NCBI RefSeq assembly: GCF_003610915.1
Contig: NZ_NSDJ01000001.1
Span: forward strand, 3,906,001 to 3,970,000
Direction of reading: 5' to 3'
Source of the DNA: Rahnella variigena
Lineage (GTDB): Bacteria > Pseudomonadota > Gammaproteobacteria > Enterobacterales > Enterobacteriaceae
DNA: 64,000 nucleotides
The translations under genes and the position numbers were made by a program. A model generated the notes under the pieces. The model searched no databases. It was not told where the DNA came from and saw nothing but the letters and a program-made list of their open reading frames with translations. Positions 45,227-55,510 of the stretch are shown piece by piece; positions within the stretch are counted from its first letter, which is position 1; every line of letters starts with the position of its first letter.

Positions 45227-45547
45227 TATTTTTCCCAAATAATAGCTAAACGACATTAAATCTTCCGCTGGAAGTCTAAAGCAATTCACTCTGTTGTAAC
45301 AACTTTTTGGGACTTTTAAACATTCAGCGGAGCATAGAAAATTGTAAGAAACATCGTTCTCATTGATGAAACGAAGTTTTCACGTCGAAATGATAACTCC
45401 CACCTATTTGCCCCTGATCAACATATGGTTTATTTGTAATGGGTAGAGTTAATTTGGCTTAGGAGAGCAACCCGCAAACAAGGAATGTTAACGATCTACA
45501 ACGCTTCTTTTACCTACACACCCCGTTTTCACTGGAAGGAATTTGTT
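45227..45547. promoter_or_regulatory. Divergent region between yfaZ and katA
   Basis: This 320-base gap has no gene. It must hold promoters for yfaZ and katA. A possible but weak OxyR-like arrangement (ATAA, CTAT, TGAT, TGGT each 7 bases apart) lies at 45393-45429. Only the second tetrad matches the consensus exactly and the first differs in one base. GGAAGGA at 45534-45540 is the katA ribosome site. Confidence 0.35.
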
Positions 45548-46981
45548 ATGACCAAGAAAGGTTTAACTACTGCCGCTGGCGCGCCCGTCGTCGATAATAA
45601 TAACGTAATAACGGCGGGTCGCCGTGGCCCGTTACTTCTGCAGGATGTCTGGTTTCTTGAGAAATTAGCGCACTTCGACCGCGAAGTGATCCCTGAGCGC
45701 CGTATGCACGCAAAAGGTTCCGGCGCTCACGGTACATTTACCGTCACCCACGATATTACCGCTTACACCCGCGCGAAAATCTTCTCCGAAATTGGCAAGC
45801 AAACTGACATGTTTATCCGTTTCTCGACGGTGGCCGGTGAACGCGGTGCGGCAGATGCAGAGCGTGATATCCGCGGTTTCTCGATGAAGTTTTACACCGA
45901 AGAAGGTAACTGGGATTTAGTCGGCAATAATACGCCGGTGTTTTATCTGCGTGACCCGCTGAAATTCCCTGACCTGAACCACGTCGTTAAACGTGACCCG
46001 CGCACTAACTTGCGTAATCCGGCGTATAAATGGGACTTCTTCTCGCATCTTCCGGAAGCTCTGCATCAGCTGACCATCGACGTCAGTGACCGCGGTCTGC
46101 CCGCCTCTTACCGTCATATTCACGGTTTCGGCAGCCATACATTCAGCTTTATTAATGCAGAAAATGAACGTTTCTGGGTGAAATTCCACTTCCGCTGCCA
46201 GCAGGGTATTGAAAACCTGATGGACGACGAAGCAGAAAAACTGGTGGGCACCGACCGCGAAAGCTCCCAGCGTGATCTGTACGAAGCGATTGAACGTGGC
46301 GATTTCCCGCGCTGGAAGCTGTTCGTGCAAATCATGCCGGAAGCGGACGCCTCAAAACTGCCGTACAACCCGTTTGACCTGACTAAAGTCTGGCTGCACA
46401 GCGATTATCCGCTGATCGAAGTCGGTGAATTCGAACTGAACCGCAATCCGGAAAACTACTTTGCCGAAGTGGAACAGGTCGCCATGAGCCCGGCGAATGT
46501 GGTCCCTGGTATTGGTTTCTCACCAGATCGCATGTTACAGGGACGTCTGTTCTCCTACGGCGACGCGCACCGCTACCGTCTGGGTGTGAACCATCATCAG
46601 ATCCCAGTGAACGCGCCAAAATGCCCGTTCCATAATTATCACCGTGACGGCGCAATGCGTGTGGACGGTAACAGCGGCAACGGCGTGACGTACGAACCGA
46701 ACAACGCCGGTCTGTTCCAGGAACAACCTGATTTCAGCGAACCGCCACTGAGCATTGAAGGCGCGGCCGATCACTGGAATCACCGTGAAGATGACGATTA
46801 CTTCACCCAGCCGCGTCTGCTGTTCAATTTGCTGTCTGAGGCCGAACATCAGCGCATGTTTGCGCGCATTGCCGGTGAGTTGAAACATGCGTCGCCGGAC
46901 ACGCAGGCACGTCAGGTCGCACTGTTCTATAAAGTCGACCCGGCTTATGGCGCAGGTGTTGAGAAAGCCCTGAAAGACTGA
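45548..46981 (+). CDS. katA: Monofunctional haem catalase (small-subunit, KatA type)
   Basis: This catalase converts hydrogen peroxide to water and oxygen in the cytoplasm. The 477-residue protein has the distal His 54 ([12 protein letters not shown]), the distal Asn 127 (LVGNNTPVF) and the haem-ligand region [17 protein letters not shown] with the proximal Tyr near 337. [20 protein letters not shown] is a signature of clade 3 catalases. The length is that of small-subunit enzymes, unlike E. coli KatE (about 750) or the bifunctional KatG. Start ATG 45548 follows GGAAGGA; the frame extends upstream without support. It sits between yfaZ and menE, where E. coli has the ais/arn/pmrD genes, so it is a lineage-specific insertion or rearrangement. 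OxyR control is possible but not shown. The katA symbol is by family. Confidence 0.95.
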   Translation: MTKKGLTTAAGAPVVDNNNVITAGRRGPLLLQDVWFLEKLAHFDREVIPERRMHAKGSGAHGTFTVTHDITAYTRAKIFSEIGKQTDMFIRFSTVAGERGAADAERDIRGFSMKFYTEEGNWDLVGNNTPVFYLRDPLKFPDLNHVVKRDPRTNLRNPAYKWDFFSHLPEALHQLTIDVSDRGLPASYRHIHGFGSHTFSFINAENERFWVKFHFRCQQGIENLMDDEAEKLVGTDRESSQRDLYEAIERGDFPRWKLFVQIMPEADASKLPYNPFDLTKVWLHSDYPLIEVGEFELNRNPENYFAEVEQVAMSPANVVPGIGFSPDRMLQGRLFSYGDAHRYRLGVNHHQIPVNAPKCPFHNYHRDGAMRVDGNSGNGVTYEPNNAGLFQEQPDFSEPPLSIEGAADHWNHREDDDYFTQPRLLFNLLSEAEHQRMFARIAGELKHASPDTQARQVALFYKVDPAYGAGVEKALKD

Positions 46982-47001
46982 TTTTAGCGCCGCATACATG
47001 A

Positions 47002-47036
47002 CAAGGGCCGCAATGCGCGGCCCTTTCTATTTTTTG
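47002..47036 (+). terminator. katA terminator
   Basis: AAGGGCCGC / GCGGCCCTT with a 5-base loop is followed on the plus strand by TCTATTTTTTG, 20 bases after the katA stop. The minus-strand side has no T-run, so it serves katA more than menE. Confidence 0.8.
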
Positions 47037-47065
47037 CAAAAGAATGTTTTCTGCAAAAGCATATT

Positions 47066-48472
47066 TTACGAAAGCATGGCTATCCACTGGCGGACGCTGG
47101 CCCGCGAGATTTTAATCCCGCCCTGTGCCAGAGTTTCAGGCAGCGAATGATAAGCCACCGGTAGCTGAAAGCGCGGGAGTTTATTGCTCAGCCAGAGATT
47201 GAGTTCCTCATACAGCAGCCCGGCTTGTGCTTCGAGCACGGCGACCGGCCGCTGTCCAAATTGCTCGTCTTCCACCGGTATCACAAACGCCTGAGAAACC
47301 TGCGGATGGCTTACCAGCACTTTCTCGATATCTTCAGGCTGTATCCCTTCCCCGCCGCTGAAAAAGAGATTATCCAGCCGCCCGGCGATCAGCAGTTCGC
47401 CATTCCGCCATTCTCCCCGGTCACGCGTATGTAACCAGCCGTCAGTACTGACAACTGGCGTCAGCGTGCCATTTTTCCAGTAACCGCAGGCCAGACTGTC
47501 GCTGCGGATCAGGACTTCCTGATCGACGATTTTGACGTCTTTACCGCTGAGCGGCAGCCCTACGCCCGCAGATCCATCTGCCCGTTTTGCCGTCACGGTC
47601 GACGCCGTTTCGGTCATGCCATATCCGCACCAGCAGCGGATACCGGCGCGTTCTGCTTGCAGGGTTAATTCCGGCGGGATCTGCGCGCCACCCAGCAGGA
47701 CATCTTTGAGTTGTTCAGGCAACGGCGTGCCTTTGAGCAGGCGCCAGAGTTGAGTCGGCACCAGTGAGGCATGGCTGCATTCCTGCAGCGCCGCCTCGAA
47801 CGGTTGTCCGTCGGCCAGCACCAGCGTCGCGCCAGCCAGCAACCAGCGCCAGATGATGCCCTGTCCGGAAACGTGGAATTGCGGCAACGAGAGCAGCCAG
47901 CTGTCGTGCTGTGTGAAATTAATCAGCCCCAGCACCCCGGCCGCACTGGCGAGATGAGCGGAGACGGTATGCGCGGCGGCTTTAGGTAAACCCGTGGAGC
48001 CGGAGGTCAGCGTCAGAGTTGCCACGCGATCCGGTTGCCATGCGACAGCGCTGACGGACCAGGCATTTTGCAGCGAAAGCGCGGGGATATTTAAACCCAG
48101 CGCCGTTTCAGCCAGGTCGAGCATAAAATCAATATTGAGCTGAGAAAGCAGTTCCTCGCATAACGTCTGAGGCAGTTGCGGATTAAGCGGCAATAAACGC
48201 GCACCGGTCTGTAACAGCGCCAGATAACACAGCAACGCATCCAGATTATTTTTACTGCGCAACACCACGCCGGTGCCTTCCGTCACGCCCTGCGCAATAA
48301 ATCCGGCGGCCAGCGAATCAACGCGGTGCTGTAAATCGCGCCAGCACCAGCTGACGTCTCCGGCTTTCAGCGCCACAGCAAAAGGGGTTTGCACAGACCT
48401 CTGGCGCCACGGCCAGTCCGTCATTATTTGCTCTGCCATACTATTTATCTGCTTCTCTATCTGCTCTGCCAT
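47066..48472 (-). CDS. menE: MenE, o-succinylbenzoate-CoA ligase
   Basis: MenE activates o-succinylbenzoate with ATP and CoA in menaquinone synthesis. The adenylate-forming fold is shown by the P-loop [12 protein letters not shown] (about residues 175-186 of this start), [14 protein letters not shown] and [20 protein letters not shown], and the C-terminal catalytic Lys in [14 protein letters not shown]. Start choice: ATG 48472 has GGAG close upstream and overlaps the menC end by 16 bases. ATG 48424 (MTDWPWRQ) matches the E. coli start and its 451-residue length but has a poor ribosome site. The N-terminal extension shows a short internal duplication. It is last in the men operon. Confidence 0.93.
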   Translation of the reverse strand: MAEQIEKQINSMAEQIMTDWPWRQRSVQTPFAVALKAGDVSWCWRDLQHRVDSLAAGFIAQGVTEGTGVVLRSKNNLDALLCYLALLQTGARLLPLNPQLPQTLCEELLSQLNIDFMLDLAETALGLNIPALSLQNAWSVSAVAWQPDRVATLTLTSGSTGLPKAAAHTVSAHLASAAGVLGLINFTQHDSWLLSLPQFHVSGQGIIWRWLLAGATLVLADGQPFEAALQECSHASLVPTQLWRLLKGTPLPEQLKDVLLGGAQIPPELTLQAERAGIRCWCGYGMTETASTVTAKRADGSAGVGLPLSGKDVKIVDQEVLIRSDSLACGYWKNGTLTPVVSTDGWLHTRDRGEWRNGELLIAGRLDNLFFSGGEGIQPEDIEKVLVSHPQVSQAFVIPVEDEQFGQRPVAVLEAQAGLLYEELNLWLSNKLPRFQLPVAYHSLPETLAQGGIKISRASVRQWIAMLS

Positions 48473-49458
48473 ACAATCTCCAGCGCAGAAACATCGGTCA
48501 GCGGAAGCGCGGAATCCGGCCAGCGGCGGACCAGCTGCGCCTGCATCAGATCCAGCGTATCCAGACCGGGAACCGCATCCGGCGTCAGCCACTGCGCGAT
48601 ACGCGCCAGTTGTGTCAGTCCCAGACTGGATTCAATGGATGAGCTGATCACCGCTTCCAGCCCGGCGGCGTGTGCCTGCGCTATCAGTTGGCGGCAACGC
48701 ATCAGACTGCCGGTGAGCGTAGGTTTAATGATAATCGCTGCCACACCCGGCTCAGCCTGCACGGTAAAACCCGTTTCACGCACGCTTTCATCCCAGGCGA
48801 TTGCGATACCGGTCAGACGGGCAAAGTCGCGGGATTGATCGCGGCTCAGACAGGGTTCTTCGATAAACGTGATGCGGGATCGCAGTTCCGGTGCAACGTG
48901 GCGGGCAAATCCTGCGGCTTTCACCGGGGTCCAGCTGCGGTTAGCATCGAGACGCAGATGCAAATCCGGTAAGGCTTCCAGCAGCATACTGACATTCAGG
49001 CCGTCGCCGACAGATTCGTACAATCCGACTTTTACTTTGGCGACCTTGCGGCCATGCGCATCTGCGGGTAATGCACCGAGACGTGCATAAAGCTCATTCG
49101 GATCACCGTGGCACAAAGGCGCACAGCGCGTACTCAGCACCTGCGGCAGTTCATCGCGCAGTTCGGCATCGGCACAGCTCAGCCCGAAAGCCACTGAGGG
49201 CAGCGTGCTGAATGCTGAGGCAACCGCCGTCAGCGACGCGCCCTGCATCCACTGACTCAGGCCATGCTGAACGGCTTCCTGCGCTTGAGGCAAATCTTCC
49301 TGACTGAATCCGGGCAGCGGCGCAATCTCGCCCCAGCCTGTTTTATCGTCCTGCCACAATGAAACCAGCAGCCCGTCGCGCGTTTTGAGACGCTGGTTGC
49401 GCAGCACCACGCCCGCTTCCATCGGCAGGCAATACCGGTACACCGTGGCGCGACGCAT
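48457..49458 (-). CDS. menC: MenC, o-succinylbenzoate synthase
   Basis: MenC dehydrates SHCHC to o-succinylbenzoate. It is an enolase-superfamily member of 333 residues (320 in E. coli). The active-site Lys lies in KVAKVKVG (about 140). The metal ligands are Asp in RLDANRSW, Glu in FIEEPCLS and Asp in AWDESV. The second Lys is in IIIKPTLTG. All are present, so the enzyme should be active. The start codon ATG 49458 overlaps the menB stop by one base, and the end overlaps menE. Both overlaps suggest translational coupling. Confidence 0.96.
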   Translation of the reverse strand: MRRATVYRYCLPMEAGVVLRNQRLKTRDGLLVSLWQDDKTGWGEIAPLPGFSQEDLPQAQEAVQHGLSQWMQGASLTAVASAFSTLPSVAFGLSCADAELRDELPQVLSTRCAPLCHGDPNELYARLGALPADAHGRKVAKVKVGLYESVGDGLNVSMLLEALPDLHLRLDANRSWTPVKAAGFARHVAPELRSRITFIEEPCLSRDQSRDFARLTGIAIAWDESVRETGFTVQAEPGVAAIIIKPTLTGSLMRCRQLIAQAHAAGLEAVISSSIESSLGLTQLARIAQWLTPDAVPGLDTLDLMQAQLVRRWPDSALPLTDVSALEIVWQSR

Positions 49459-50315
49459 TATGGATTCCGCTTAAATTTGCTGAAGTCCGGCTGGCGTTTT
49501 TCGTTAAACGCGTTGCGGCCTTCCTGACCTTCGTCAGTCATGTAGAACAGCATGGTGGCGTTACCCGCCAGTTCCTGTAAACCGGCCTGACCGTCGCAAT
49601 CCGCGTTCAGAGCCGCTTTCAGGCAACGCAGCGCCATCGGGCTGTTTTCCAGCATTTCACGACACCAGCGCACGGTTTCTTTTTCCAGATCTGCCAGCGG
49701 AACCACGGTGTTGACCAGTCCCATCTCCAGCGCGGCTTTAGCATCGTACTGACGGCACAGGAACCAGATTTCGCGGGCTTTTTTCTGGCCGACGATACGC
49801 GCCATATAAGATGCGCCCCAGCCGCCGTCGAAAGAACCGACTTTCGGGCCGGTCTGGCCGAAGATGGCATTATCTGCCGCAATCGTCAGGTCGCACATCA
49901 TATGCAGCACGTGGCCACCGCCGATGGAATAACCTGCCACCATCGCCACAACCGGTTTTGGGCAGGTGCGGATCTGGCGCTGAAAATCCAGCACATTCAG
50001 ATGATGCACGCCGCTGGCATCCTGATAGCCGCCGTAGTCGCCACGGACTTTCTGGTCACCGCCGGCACAGAAGGCTTTTTCGCCTTCACCGGTCAGTACG
50101 ATCACACCGATACCTTCGTCGTTACGGGCGTCATCGAGGGCGCGGATCATTTCTTTCACCGTCAGCGGGCGAAAGGCATTACGCACCTGAGGGCGGTTGA
50201 TGGTGATTTTAGCGATGCCATCGGTGGATTTGTGATAACGAATATCTTCAAACTCACCGGTGCAGTCACGCCATTCGACCGGCGCGTAAAGTTCTTTTTC
50301 ATCAGGATAAATCAT
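49458..50315 (-). CDS. menB: MenB, 1,4-dihydroxy-2-naphthoyl-CoA synthase
   Basis: MenB closes the second ring of the naphthoquinone (crotonase fold). The 285 residues from ATG 50315 equal the E. coli length. The frame extends two codons further only by a TTG. Motifs include [18 protein letters not shown], the oxyanion-hole segment [36 protein letters not shown] and [20 protein letters not shown]. The sequence is close to E. coli throughout. AAGGA lies 10 bases upstream, inside the menH 3' end, so menH and menB overlap by 14 bases. Confidence 0.98.
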   Translation of the reverse strand: MIYPDEKELYAPVEWRDCTGEFEDIRYHKSTDGIAKITINRPQVRNAFRPLTVKEMIRALDDARNDEGIGVIVLTGEGEKAFCAGGDQKVRGDYGGYQDASGVHHLNVLDFQRQIRTCPKPVVAMVAGYSIGGGHVLHMMCDLTIAADNAIFGQTGPKVGSFDGGWGASYMARIVGQKKAREIWFLCRQYDAKAALEMGLVNTVVPLADLEKETVRWCREMLENSPMALRCLKAALNADCDGQAGLQELAGNATMLFYMTDEGQEGRNAFNEKRQPDFSKFKRNP

Positions 50316-51099
50316 GTGCAACGTCCTTTAAGACAGGTGAAGTAATAAATGCCAGCGCCTGACGGACAAATTCCGCCGGATTTTCACGGTGGGCGTTATG
50401 CCCGGCATTGGCGATAGTGCGCAGTTCGAAACCGGAATGCTGCGCGAGATGAATAAATTTGGTGTCATGAGTGCCGCATAACCAGATCAGGGGCAGCGAA
50501 AGCTGATGCAGTTGTCCGCGCAAATCGGGTTGGACAGAAAGCGATGTCGCCGTGAGCATCGCAGCCACAGTGTGGGGATTGTTGTTTTCCCGCAGCAAAA
50601 TCAGCTGCTGTCGCTGTTCATCGGTCAGGCCGGAAAACACCGGCTGGCGATACCAGCTGGCGAGCGCCTGTTTCCACGGCAGTTGCAAAAAGCGCGTCGC
50701 CCATTGCTGATCGTGATGACGACGCTGCGCGCGTTCGGCCTGACAGGTCAGCCCGGGATGCGCACCTTCGACCAGCACGCCCTGCAATCCGCTGCGATCC
50801 CCCTGGCACGCGTGATACAAACTGATGCGTCCGCCGAGCGAGTAGCCAATAAGCCAGTACGACGATATCCCCTGCTGATGCAAAGTATCGGTCAGTAACT
50901 GGCTGACATCCGCAAAACCGGCGGCGGTTAATTGCGCTGAACGCCCGTGTCCCGGCAAATCGACAAACAGACAAGGCCAGCCTTCGAGCGCCGCCTGTAA
51001 CGGCTGCCAGTCTTGCGCGCTGCCCAGCAGGCCATGGAGAAATACCAGCCACGGACGGCCTGTGGCTCCGGCATTTAGCGAAGTACAGACCAGCGTCAT
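50302..51099 (-). CDS. menH: MenH, SHCHC synthase
   Basis: MenH removes pyruvate from SEPHCHC to give SHCHC. It is an alpha/beta-hydrolase of 265 residues with the nucleophile elbow GYSLGG (Ser near 86), the acidic residue in CGTHDTKF and the catalytic His in [25 protein letters not shown] is the oxyanion-hole segment. Its ATG overlaps the menD stop by 4 bases and its end overlaps menB. The triad is complete. Confidence 0.96.
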   Translation of the reverse strand: MTLVCTSLNAGATGRPWLVFLHGLLGSAQDWQPLQAALEGWPCLFVDLPGHGRSAQLTAAGFADVSQLLTDTLHQQGISSYWLIGYSLGGRISLYHACQGDRSGLQGVLVEGAHPGLTCQAERAQRRHHDQQWATRFLQLPWKQALASWYRQPVFSGLTDEQRQQLILLRENNNPHTVAAMLTATSLSVQPDLRGQLHQLSLPLIWLCGTHDTKFIHLAQHSGFELRTIANAGHNAHRENPAEFVRQALAFITSPVLKDVAHDLS

Positions 51100-52769
51100 G
51101 ATGCGCTCATCTGGCGGACCAGCGTGCGCAGGCTTTCTGCTCCATCCGTCTCACTGACTTTCAGTTCGATCAGCTTCACGCCGCCGTGCTGCCAGCATTC
51201 GCTGACAGCCTGATACAGCGCAGGCACTGACGTCGGGCAGGCATAATCCAGACCAAACATCGCCGCCGCGTGACTGAAACTGACGTTCTGCGGCATGCAG
51301 TAAAATCGCTGGCGCTCAGCTTCCGGCGTCGGTAGCAGCGAGAAAATCTGTCCGCCGTTGTTGTTAACGATAATGATGACGGTTGGCGCTGAGCACTGAC
51401 GCATCAGCGCCAGTGCGTTCAAATCATACAGCGCAGAGATATCGCCGAGCAGCACCAGCGTCGGTTTGCAGGTTGCGCGCTGCACGCCCGCAGCGGTGGA
51501 AAGCAAACCATCAATACCGCTTGCACCGCGATTGGCATAAACAGGATAACCGGCGGGCAGTTTTGCAAAGGCATCGACCAGCCGGACAATCAGGCTGTTG
51601 CCGAGGAATAACTGGCCGTGCGCGGGCAATAATGCCGGAAGCTGCCATGCGGCGGCGGCCTCTCCAAAAGTGCCATCGAGATGAGTTTTCACCGCCTGAC
51701 TGGCACGTTGCGAACAGGATCCAAGCTCTTCCGCCCAGTCAGGCTGTGGCTGAGCCGGATGCGTCAGCAACCAGTCAGCGACGGTCGCCTGTATCCTGCG
51801 GCCACGGTGCTGCGCCGGATCCTGACGGCCCGGCAGCGTATCAATCAGCCAGTATTCCTCGGGTTCACACGCTGCCTGCCATTGCAGTAAACGTTTACCG
51901 GTTAAACCGCCGCCAAACTGAATCACCAGCTGAGCGCGTGCCAGCACAGCCTGCGCCTGCGGTGAAGCCAGCCAAAGATCGGCACAGGGAAGCGGGTTAC
52001 CCGTTGAAGCCTGAACGTCGCTGATCAGCGGCCAGCCAAGCACTTCAGCCCAGCGGGCGACGGACTCGCTTTCCTGTGCTGAAATGCGACCGGCAATAAT
52101 CACGCCGCGCTTTTGCCGCCAGGAAAACCAGTCTGGCTGTGCGGTCGTATGCTCAACCGGCGAGTAATTCAGCCACGGCTGATGCCCCTGCCACCAGTCG
52201 CCCAGCTGTTGCAACCAGTCAAGATGTTCACCGCTGTCTTCACCATACAGCGGTTCGGCGAACGGACAGTTAATATGCACCGCGCCGTGTGTCTGCTGCG
52301 CCAGTGCATTATCCAGCGCGGAGACCAGCCAGCGGGCGCTGATTTCCGGCGTCGGACGCGGCAAATCCAGGGTGTGTACAGGATGGCTGGCAAACATGCC
52401 GGTCTGGCGGATAGCCTGATTCGCGCCACAATCGATAAGCTCCGGCGGACGGTCGGCAGTGAGCAATACCAGCTTTTCGCCGGTCAGCCCGGCTTCGATC
52501 AGCGCCGGATAAAGATTGGCTACCGCGGTGCCGGAGGTGACAATGATCGCCACACGCTGCCCGCTGGCTTTTGCCAGCCCGAGCGCCAGATGGCCGAGGC
52601 CACGTTCATCAAAATGGGTATGGCAGATAAGGTGCGGATGCGCCGCGGCGGCAAGGGTCAGCGGCGTGGATCGGGAACCGGGCGCAATGCATACGTGTTG
52701 CACCTGATGGCGGGTCAGGCTTTCGAGGAGCAACGTCGCCCAGCGGCGGTTAAAAACGGCAACAGACAT
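51096..52769 (-). CDS. menD: MenD, SEPHCHC synthase
   Basis: MenD is a thiamine-diphosphate enzyme that joins isochorismate and 2-oxoglutarate. The 557-residue protein starts at ATG 52769 ([24 protein letters not shown] upstream). The frame continues upstream into menF without a plausible start. It contains [18 protein letters not shown] (N-terminal PYR domain), [33 protein letters not shown], and the ThDP/Mg site [16 protein letters not shown] with [12 protein letters not shown]. The usual length is 556. It starts 23 bases after the menF stop. Confidence 0.97.
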   Translation of the reverse strand: MSVAVFNRRWATLLLESLTRHQVQHVCIAPGSRSTPLTLAAAAHPHLICHTHFDERGLGHLALGLAKASGQRVAIIVTSGTAVANLYPALIEAGLTGEKLVLLTADRPPELIDCGANQAIRQTGMFASHPVHTLDLPRPTPEISARWLVSALDNALAQQTHGAVHINCPFAEPLYGEDSGEHLDWLQQLGDWWQGHQPWLNYSPVEHTTAQPDWFSWRQKRGVIIAGRISAQESESVARWAEVLGWPLISDVQASTGNPLPCADLWLASPQAQAVLARAQLVIQFGGGLTGKRLLQWQAACEPEEYWLIDTLPGRQDPAQHRGRRIQATVADWLLTHPAQPQPDWAEELGSCSQRASQAVKTHLDGTFGEAAAAWQLPALLPAHGQLFLGNSLIVRLVDAFAKLPAGYPVYANRGASGIDGLLSTAAGVQRATCKPTLVLLGDISALYDLNALALMRQCSAPTVIIIVNNNGGQIFSLLPTPEAERQRFYCMPQNVSFSHAAAMFGLDYACPTSVPALYQAVSECWQHGGVKLIELKVSETDGAESLRTLVRQMSAS

Positions 52770-52792
52770 GGTCAACTTACTCCGGCAAAGGA

Positions 52793-54130
52793 TTATCCGG
52801 CCTGAACGGCAGGCGTGTAGTGCTCTTCCAGCAAAGTACGCAGACCTGCGGCTTTGTTTTCGATTTCCTGCCATTCCTGTGCAGCGTCAGAACCCGCGAC
52901 AATTCCCGCGCCAGCGTAGAGTTCCAGATGATGTCCTTTCACCGCCGCAGAACGCAGCGCGACGGTAAACTCCGTCTGTTCAGCGCTGATGTACCCGGCG
53001 GAACCGGCATACCATTCGCGGTCAAAAGGCTCAAATTCAGCGATAAATTCGCGGGCTGCCTGACGCGGCAATCCGGCGACGGCCGCCGTCGGTTGTAAAC
53101 GTTGCAGACAACCGGCGTCATCGGATTCCGTCAGTTCGCCATGAATACTGCGGCGCAGATGCTGGACTTTGCGCAGACGTAAAATCTCGGCAGGCATGAT
53201 GTCGAGCGTTTGCGCCCCGCCCTGCAAACGCTGGCAAATGTCATCCACCACCAGCAGGTTTTCTCGCTGATTTTTGCCGTCGTTCAGCAGCCAGTCGCCC
53301 AGTTCCTGTGCTTTAAAATCATCAGGATCGTTGGCGACGGTGCCCGCCAGCGCTTCGGTATATAACTCATCGTGGTTGCGCAGGAACAGGCGTTCAGGGC
53401 TGGAACCCAGGAAAGCCTGTTGTGGCGTGAATGCCAGCATAAAGTGATAGCAGTGGTGGTTCACCGCACGACTGGCAGCCAGAAATGCGCAGGCGTTCAG
53501 CGGTCGACTGAGAGTCAGCGTGGTTTTTCGCGCCAGCACGACTTTGTCGAATTGCTGCGCTTCAATGCAGTTCAGTGCGCGGGTAATCAGCTGATTCCAC
53601 TGGGGCTGCGCCGGTAAATGCTGGTGTTGTAATACGCGGGAGGCGATCGGCGGTAAAGCCTGACTGGCGACCAGAGATCGCAGGAACAAACGTGTGCGGC
53701 GAGCTTCCTTACGTAAAGAGTGCGCACTGAAAAGCGTACACCGCAACCAGTAGCGGCTGCCCTGACGGCAAAGTTCGATGCGTGGGAGAAACAGTGCATT
53801 GGCAGCAAAGGCGGAGCTGTCAGCGCCATTGAAGGCGTTCAGCCCCCAGATGTGCAGATCAGGCACATCCTGATGTTCGCGGATAAAAGCCTGCGCCTGT
53901 GCCGTATCGCCAAAAGCGTAAGCATCGCCACAAACGGCGGCTTCTTCATTGCCATCACGCTGTTGCCAGTAGAATTTCGGGTAGCAGGGTTGCGCAGACA
54001 ACCATTCCAGCAGGCCGGTGTCTGGCTGTTTTTGCAGGGAATAACTGAACTGCCGGATCCCCGCTGTATCAGGCCATTCGCCTGCCAGCGTTGTATCAAG
54101 CTGCTCAATGATTGCTGATATTTGTTTCAC
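52793..54130 (-). CDS. menF: MenF, menaquinone-specific isochorismate synthase
   Basis: MenF converts chorismate to isochorismate, the entry step of the pathway, and is first in the operon. The 445-residue chorismate-utilising enzyme has the base Lys in [10 protein letters not shown] (about residue 200), [20 protein letters not shown] (Glu near 248) and the C-terminal [20 protein letters not shown]. The length is near the E. coli value (431). The upstream gap of 230 bases (54131-54363) should hold its promoter. I saw no clear -35/-10 pair. Confidence 0.96.
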   Translation of the reverse strand: MKQISAIIEQLDTTLAGEWPDTAGIRQFSYSLQKQPDTGLLEWLSAQPCYPKFYWQQRDGNEEAAVCGDAYAFGDTAQAQAFIREHQDVPDLHIWGLNAFNGADSSAFAANALFLPRIELCRQGSRYWLRCTLFSAHSLRKEARRTRLFLRSLVASQALPPIASRVLQHQHLPAQPQWNQLITRALNCIEAQQFDKVVLARKTTLTLSRPLNACAFLAASRAVNHHCYHFMLAFTPQQAFLGSSPERLFLRNHDELYTEALAGTVANDPDDFKAQELGDWLLNDGKNQRENLLVVDDICQRLQGGAQTLDIMPAEILRLRKVQHLRRSIHGELTESDDAGCLQRLQPTAAVAGLPRQAAREFIAEFEPFDREWYAGSAGYISAEQTEFTVALRSAAVKGHHLELYAGAGIVAGSDAAQEWQEIENKAAGLRTLLEEHYTPAVQAG

Positions 54131-54328
54131 CGCTACCTCGGGCCATACCGGATGTTTAGTGACGGGTAGAAATACCCTTCTGGATCAAAAAACGGGTTGG
54201 ATCAATTACGGATGAATTATGCGGCGATACGAAAAATGAAAATATGCGACAGATCAAGCTGAAGTGAGTGCTGTTAGCTAAGAGGGAGTATAGGAGCAGA
54301 CAAAGGAGTTATCAAATGCGTTAAGAGC

Positions 54329-54351
54329 AGGAGCAGCAGGACGCTGCTCCT
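54329..54351. terminator. Hairpin after elaB, weak terminator candidate
   Basis: AGGAGCAGC / GCTGCTCCT with a 5-base loop lies 13 bases after the elaB stop. No T-run follows on the minus strand, so intrinsic termination is doubtful. It may instead stabilise the elaB mRNA end. Confidence 0.4.
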
Positions 54352-54363
54352 GAAGGAATGACA

Positions 54364-54672
54364 TTAGCGACGCAACAACAGGCCTACAACCAGGCCGACG
54401 GCGGCACCGACGCCCACGCCATGCCACGGATTTTCACGCACATAGCTGTCAGTCTGTTCCGCGACGTGACGGGCTTTCTTGCAGTAAGAACGGGCGGAAG
54501 GGTCAATACGGGATTTAATGTCTTTCAGTGCGTTTTCAGCACGTGCTTTAATTTGCACGTATTTCTCATCCGCTTTATCGCCGGAAGATTTCAGCACTTC
54601 TTCCAGAGTTTCAGTCAGCATACGCAAATCGTCATCTAACGAATTCTGCTGTGTCTCAAATTGGTCAGCCAT
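54364..54672 (-). CDS. elaB: ElaB, DUF883 tail-anchored inner-membrane protein
   Basis: This 102-residue protein has a charged helical/coiled-coil body (residues about 8-65). Next comes the conserved segment YVRENPWHGVGVGAAVGLVV and a C-terminal membrane helix ending in LLLRR. That is the DUF883 layout shared with ribosome- and membrane-associated YqjD. E. coli ElaB (about 101 residues) is RpoS-linked and associated with stress. The start MADQFETQQ is preceded by AAGGAGAT. It adjoins menF as in E. coli. Confidence 0.92.
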   Translation of the reverse strand: MADQFETQQNSLDDDLRMLTETLEEVLKSSGDKADEKYVQIKARAENALKDIKSRIDPSARSYCKKARHVAEQTDSYVRENPWHGVGVGAAVGLVVGLLLRR

Positions 54673-54789
54673 GGTTATCTCCTTATGATGTGTTCGGGTC
54701 TTCTAAAAACTTATGCTGCCATTAACCCTAGCGCAGTTCCGCCTGAATTGCCCGACAGATCATCAGAAAACTGTCGTAAAAACGGGGTT

Positions 54790-55305
54790 TTAAGAACCTT
54801 CTGACCCTTTAACGTCCGGGAAAATAGCAGCTTTTTTAGCGCCATTCAGCTGCTTTTCGCGCTGTTTCGCCAGCCATAATCCGCTGTTTTTCATCGCGTA
54901 ACCGAACACCAGACCGACCAGCAATGACACCACCACCTGCCGCCAGTCGCCCTGTGCGGCGAAAGTCGCACAGGCACCGATAAAGGTGCCCGGAACAAAC
55001 GCCAGCCACTGCTGACGTGCCTGAATACACATCAGGAAGGCGACGATGCCGGTCAGCATATAACCCAGAATGCTCCATTCGGGACGCATGGCGCTGCCCG
55101 CGATGATCACCACTGCCCAGAACACGCCGCTGAGACAGGTCAGCGTGCTGATCAGCAATCCGCGCAGCCCGCCCTGCGGACAGGCGAAATACGCCGTGCA
55201 TCCGAGGAATCCCGCCCAGCTTATCAGGCCAAGGCTGATAGCCACCCAGCCCCAGATACCGGAGAGGATGCCGGTGGTAATGGCAATCATCACTAAAACA
55301 TTCAT
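54790..55305 (-). CDS. YcdZ-like DUF1097 membrane protein
   Basis: This is a 171-residue protein from ATG 55305 (MNVLVMIAITTGILSGIWGW), which aligns with the E. coli YcdZ start; the longer frame uses TTG. It has about five hydrophobic segments, with the family stretch AGFLGCTAYFACPQGGLRGL near residue 30-50 and FVPGTFIGACATFAAQGDW near 105-125. The function is unknown. In E. coli ycdZ is elsewhere on the chromosome, and elaA/rbn/elaD lie between elaB and nuo. The gene therefore replaces that cluster here. Confidence 0.85.
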   Translation of the reverse strand: MNVLVMIAITTGILSGIWGWVAISLGLISWAGFLGCTAYFACPQGGLRGLLISTLTCLSGVFWAVVIIAGSAMRPEWSILGYMLTGIVAFLMCIQARQQWLAFVPGTFIGACATFAAQGDWRQVVVSLLVGLVFGYAMKNSGLWLAKQREKQLNGAKKAAIFPDVKGSEGS

Positions 55306-55451
55306 GGTGTAATTCCATACGAATTTGAACAAGCGCGCAGTGTACGCATTGGCAGGAATAATGGAATGGGGAAGATCACAAAATGAATGTAATATTTAGC
55401 TGAACGTACATATAAATGTGATATGAATCACATTTATCAACTAATACGATT

Positions 55452-55480
55452 AAAAAAGCCGCTCATGTGAGCGGCTTCGT
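55452..55480 (-). terminator. nuo operon terminator
   Basis: On the minus strand, AAGCCGCTC / GAGCGGCTT with an ACAT loop is followed by TTTTTTAATCG, 30 bases past the nuoN stop. It is a textbook intrinsic terminator. Confidence 0.92.
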
Positions 55481-55510
55481 CAGCTTTTCAGACTGCATTT
55501 GCAGACTTTT

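Noticed and set aside
45393..45429. OxyR binding site upstream of katA
   Set aside because: Spacing fits four tetrads, but only one matches the consensus exactly. It is mentioned in the region entry and not called as a site of its own.
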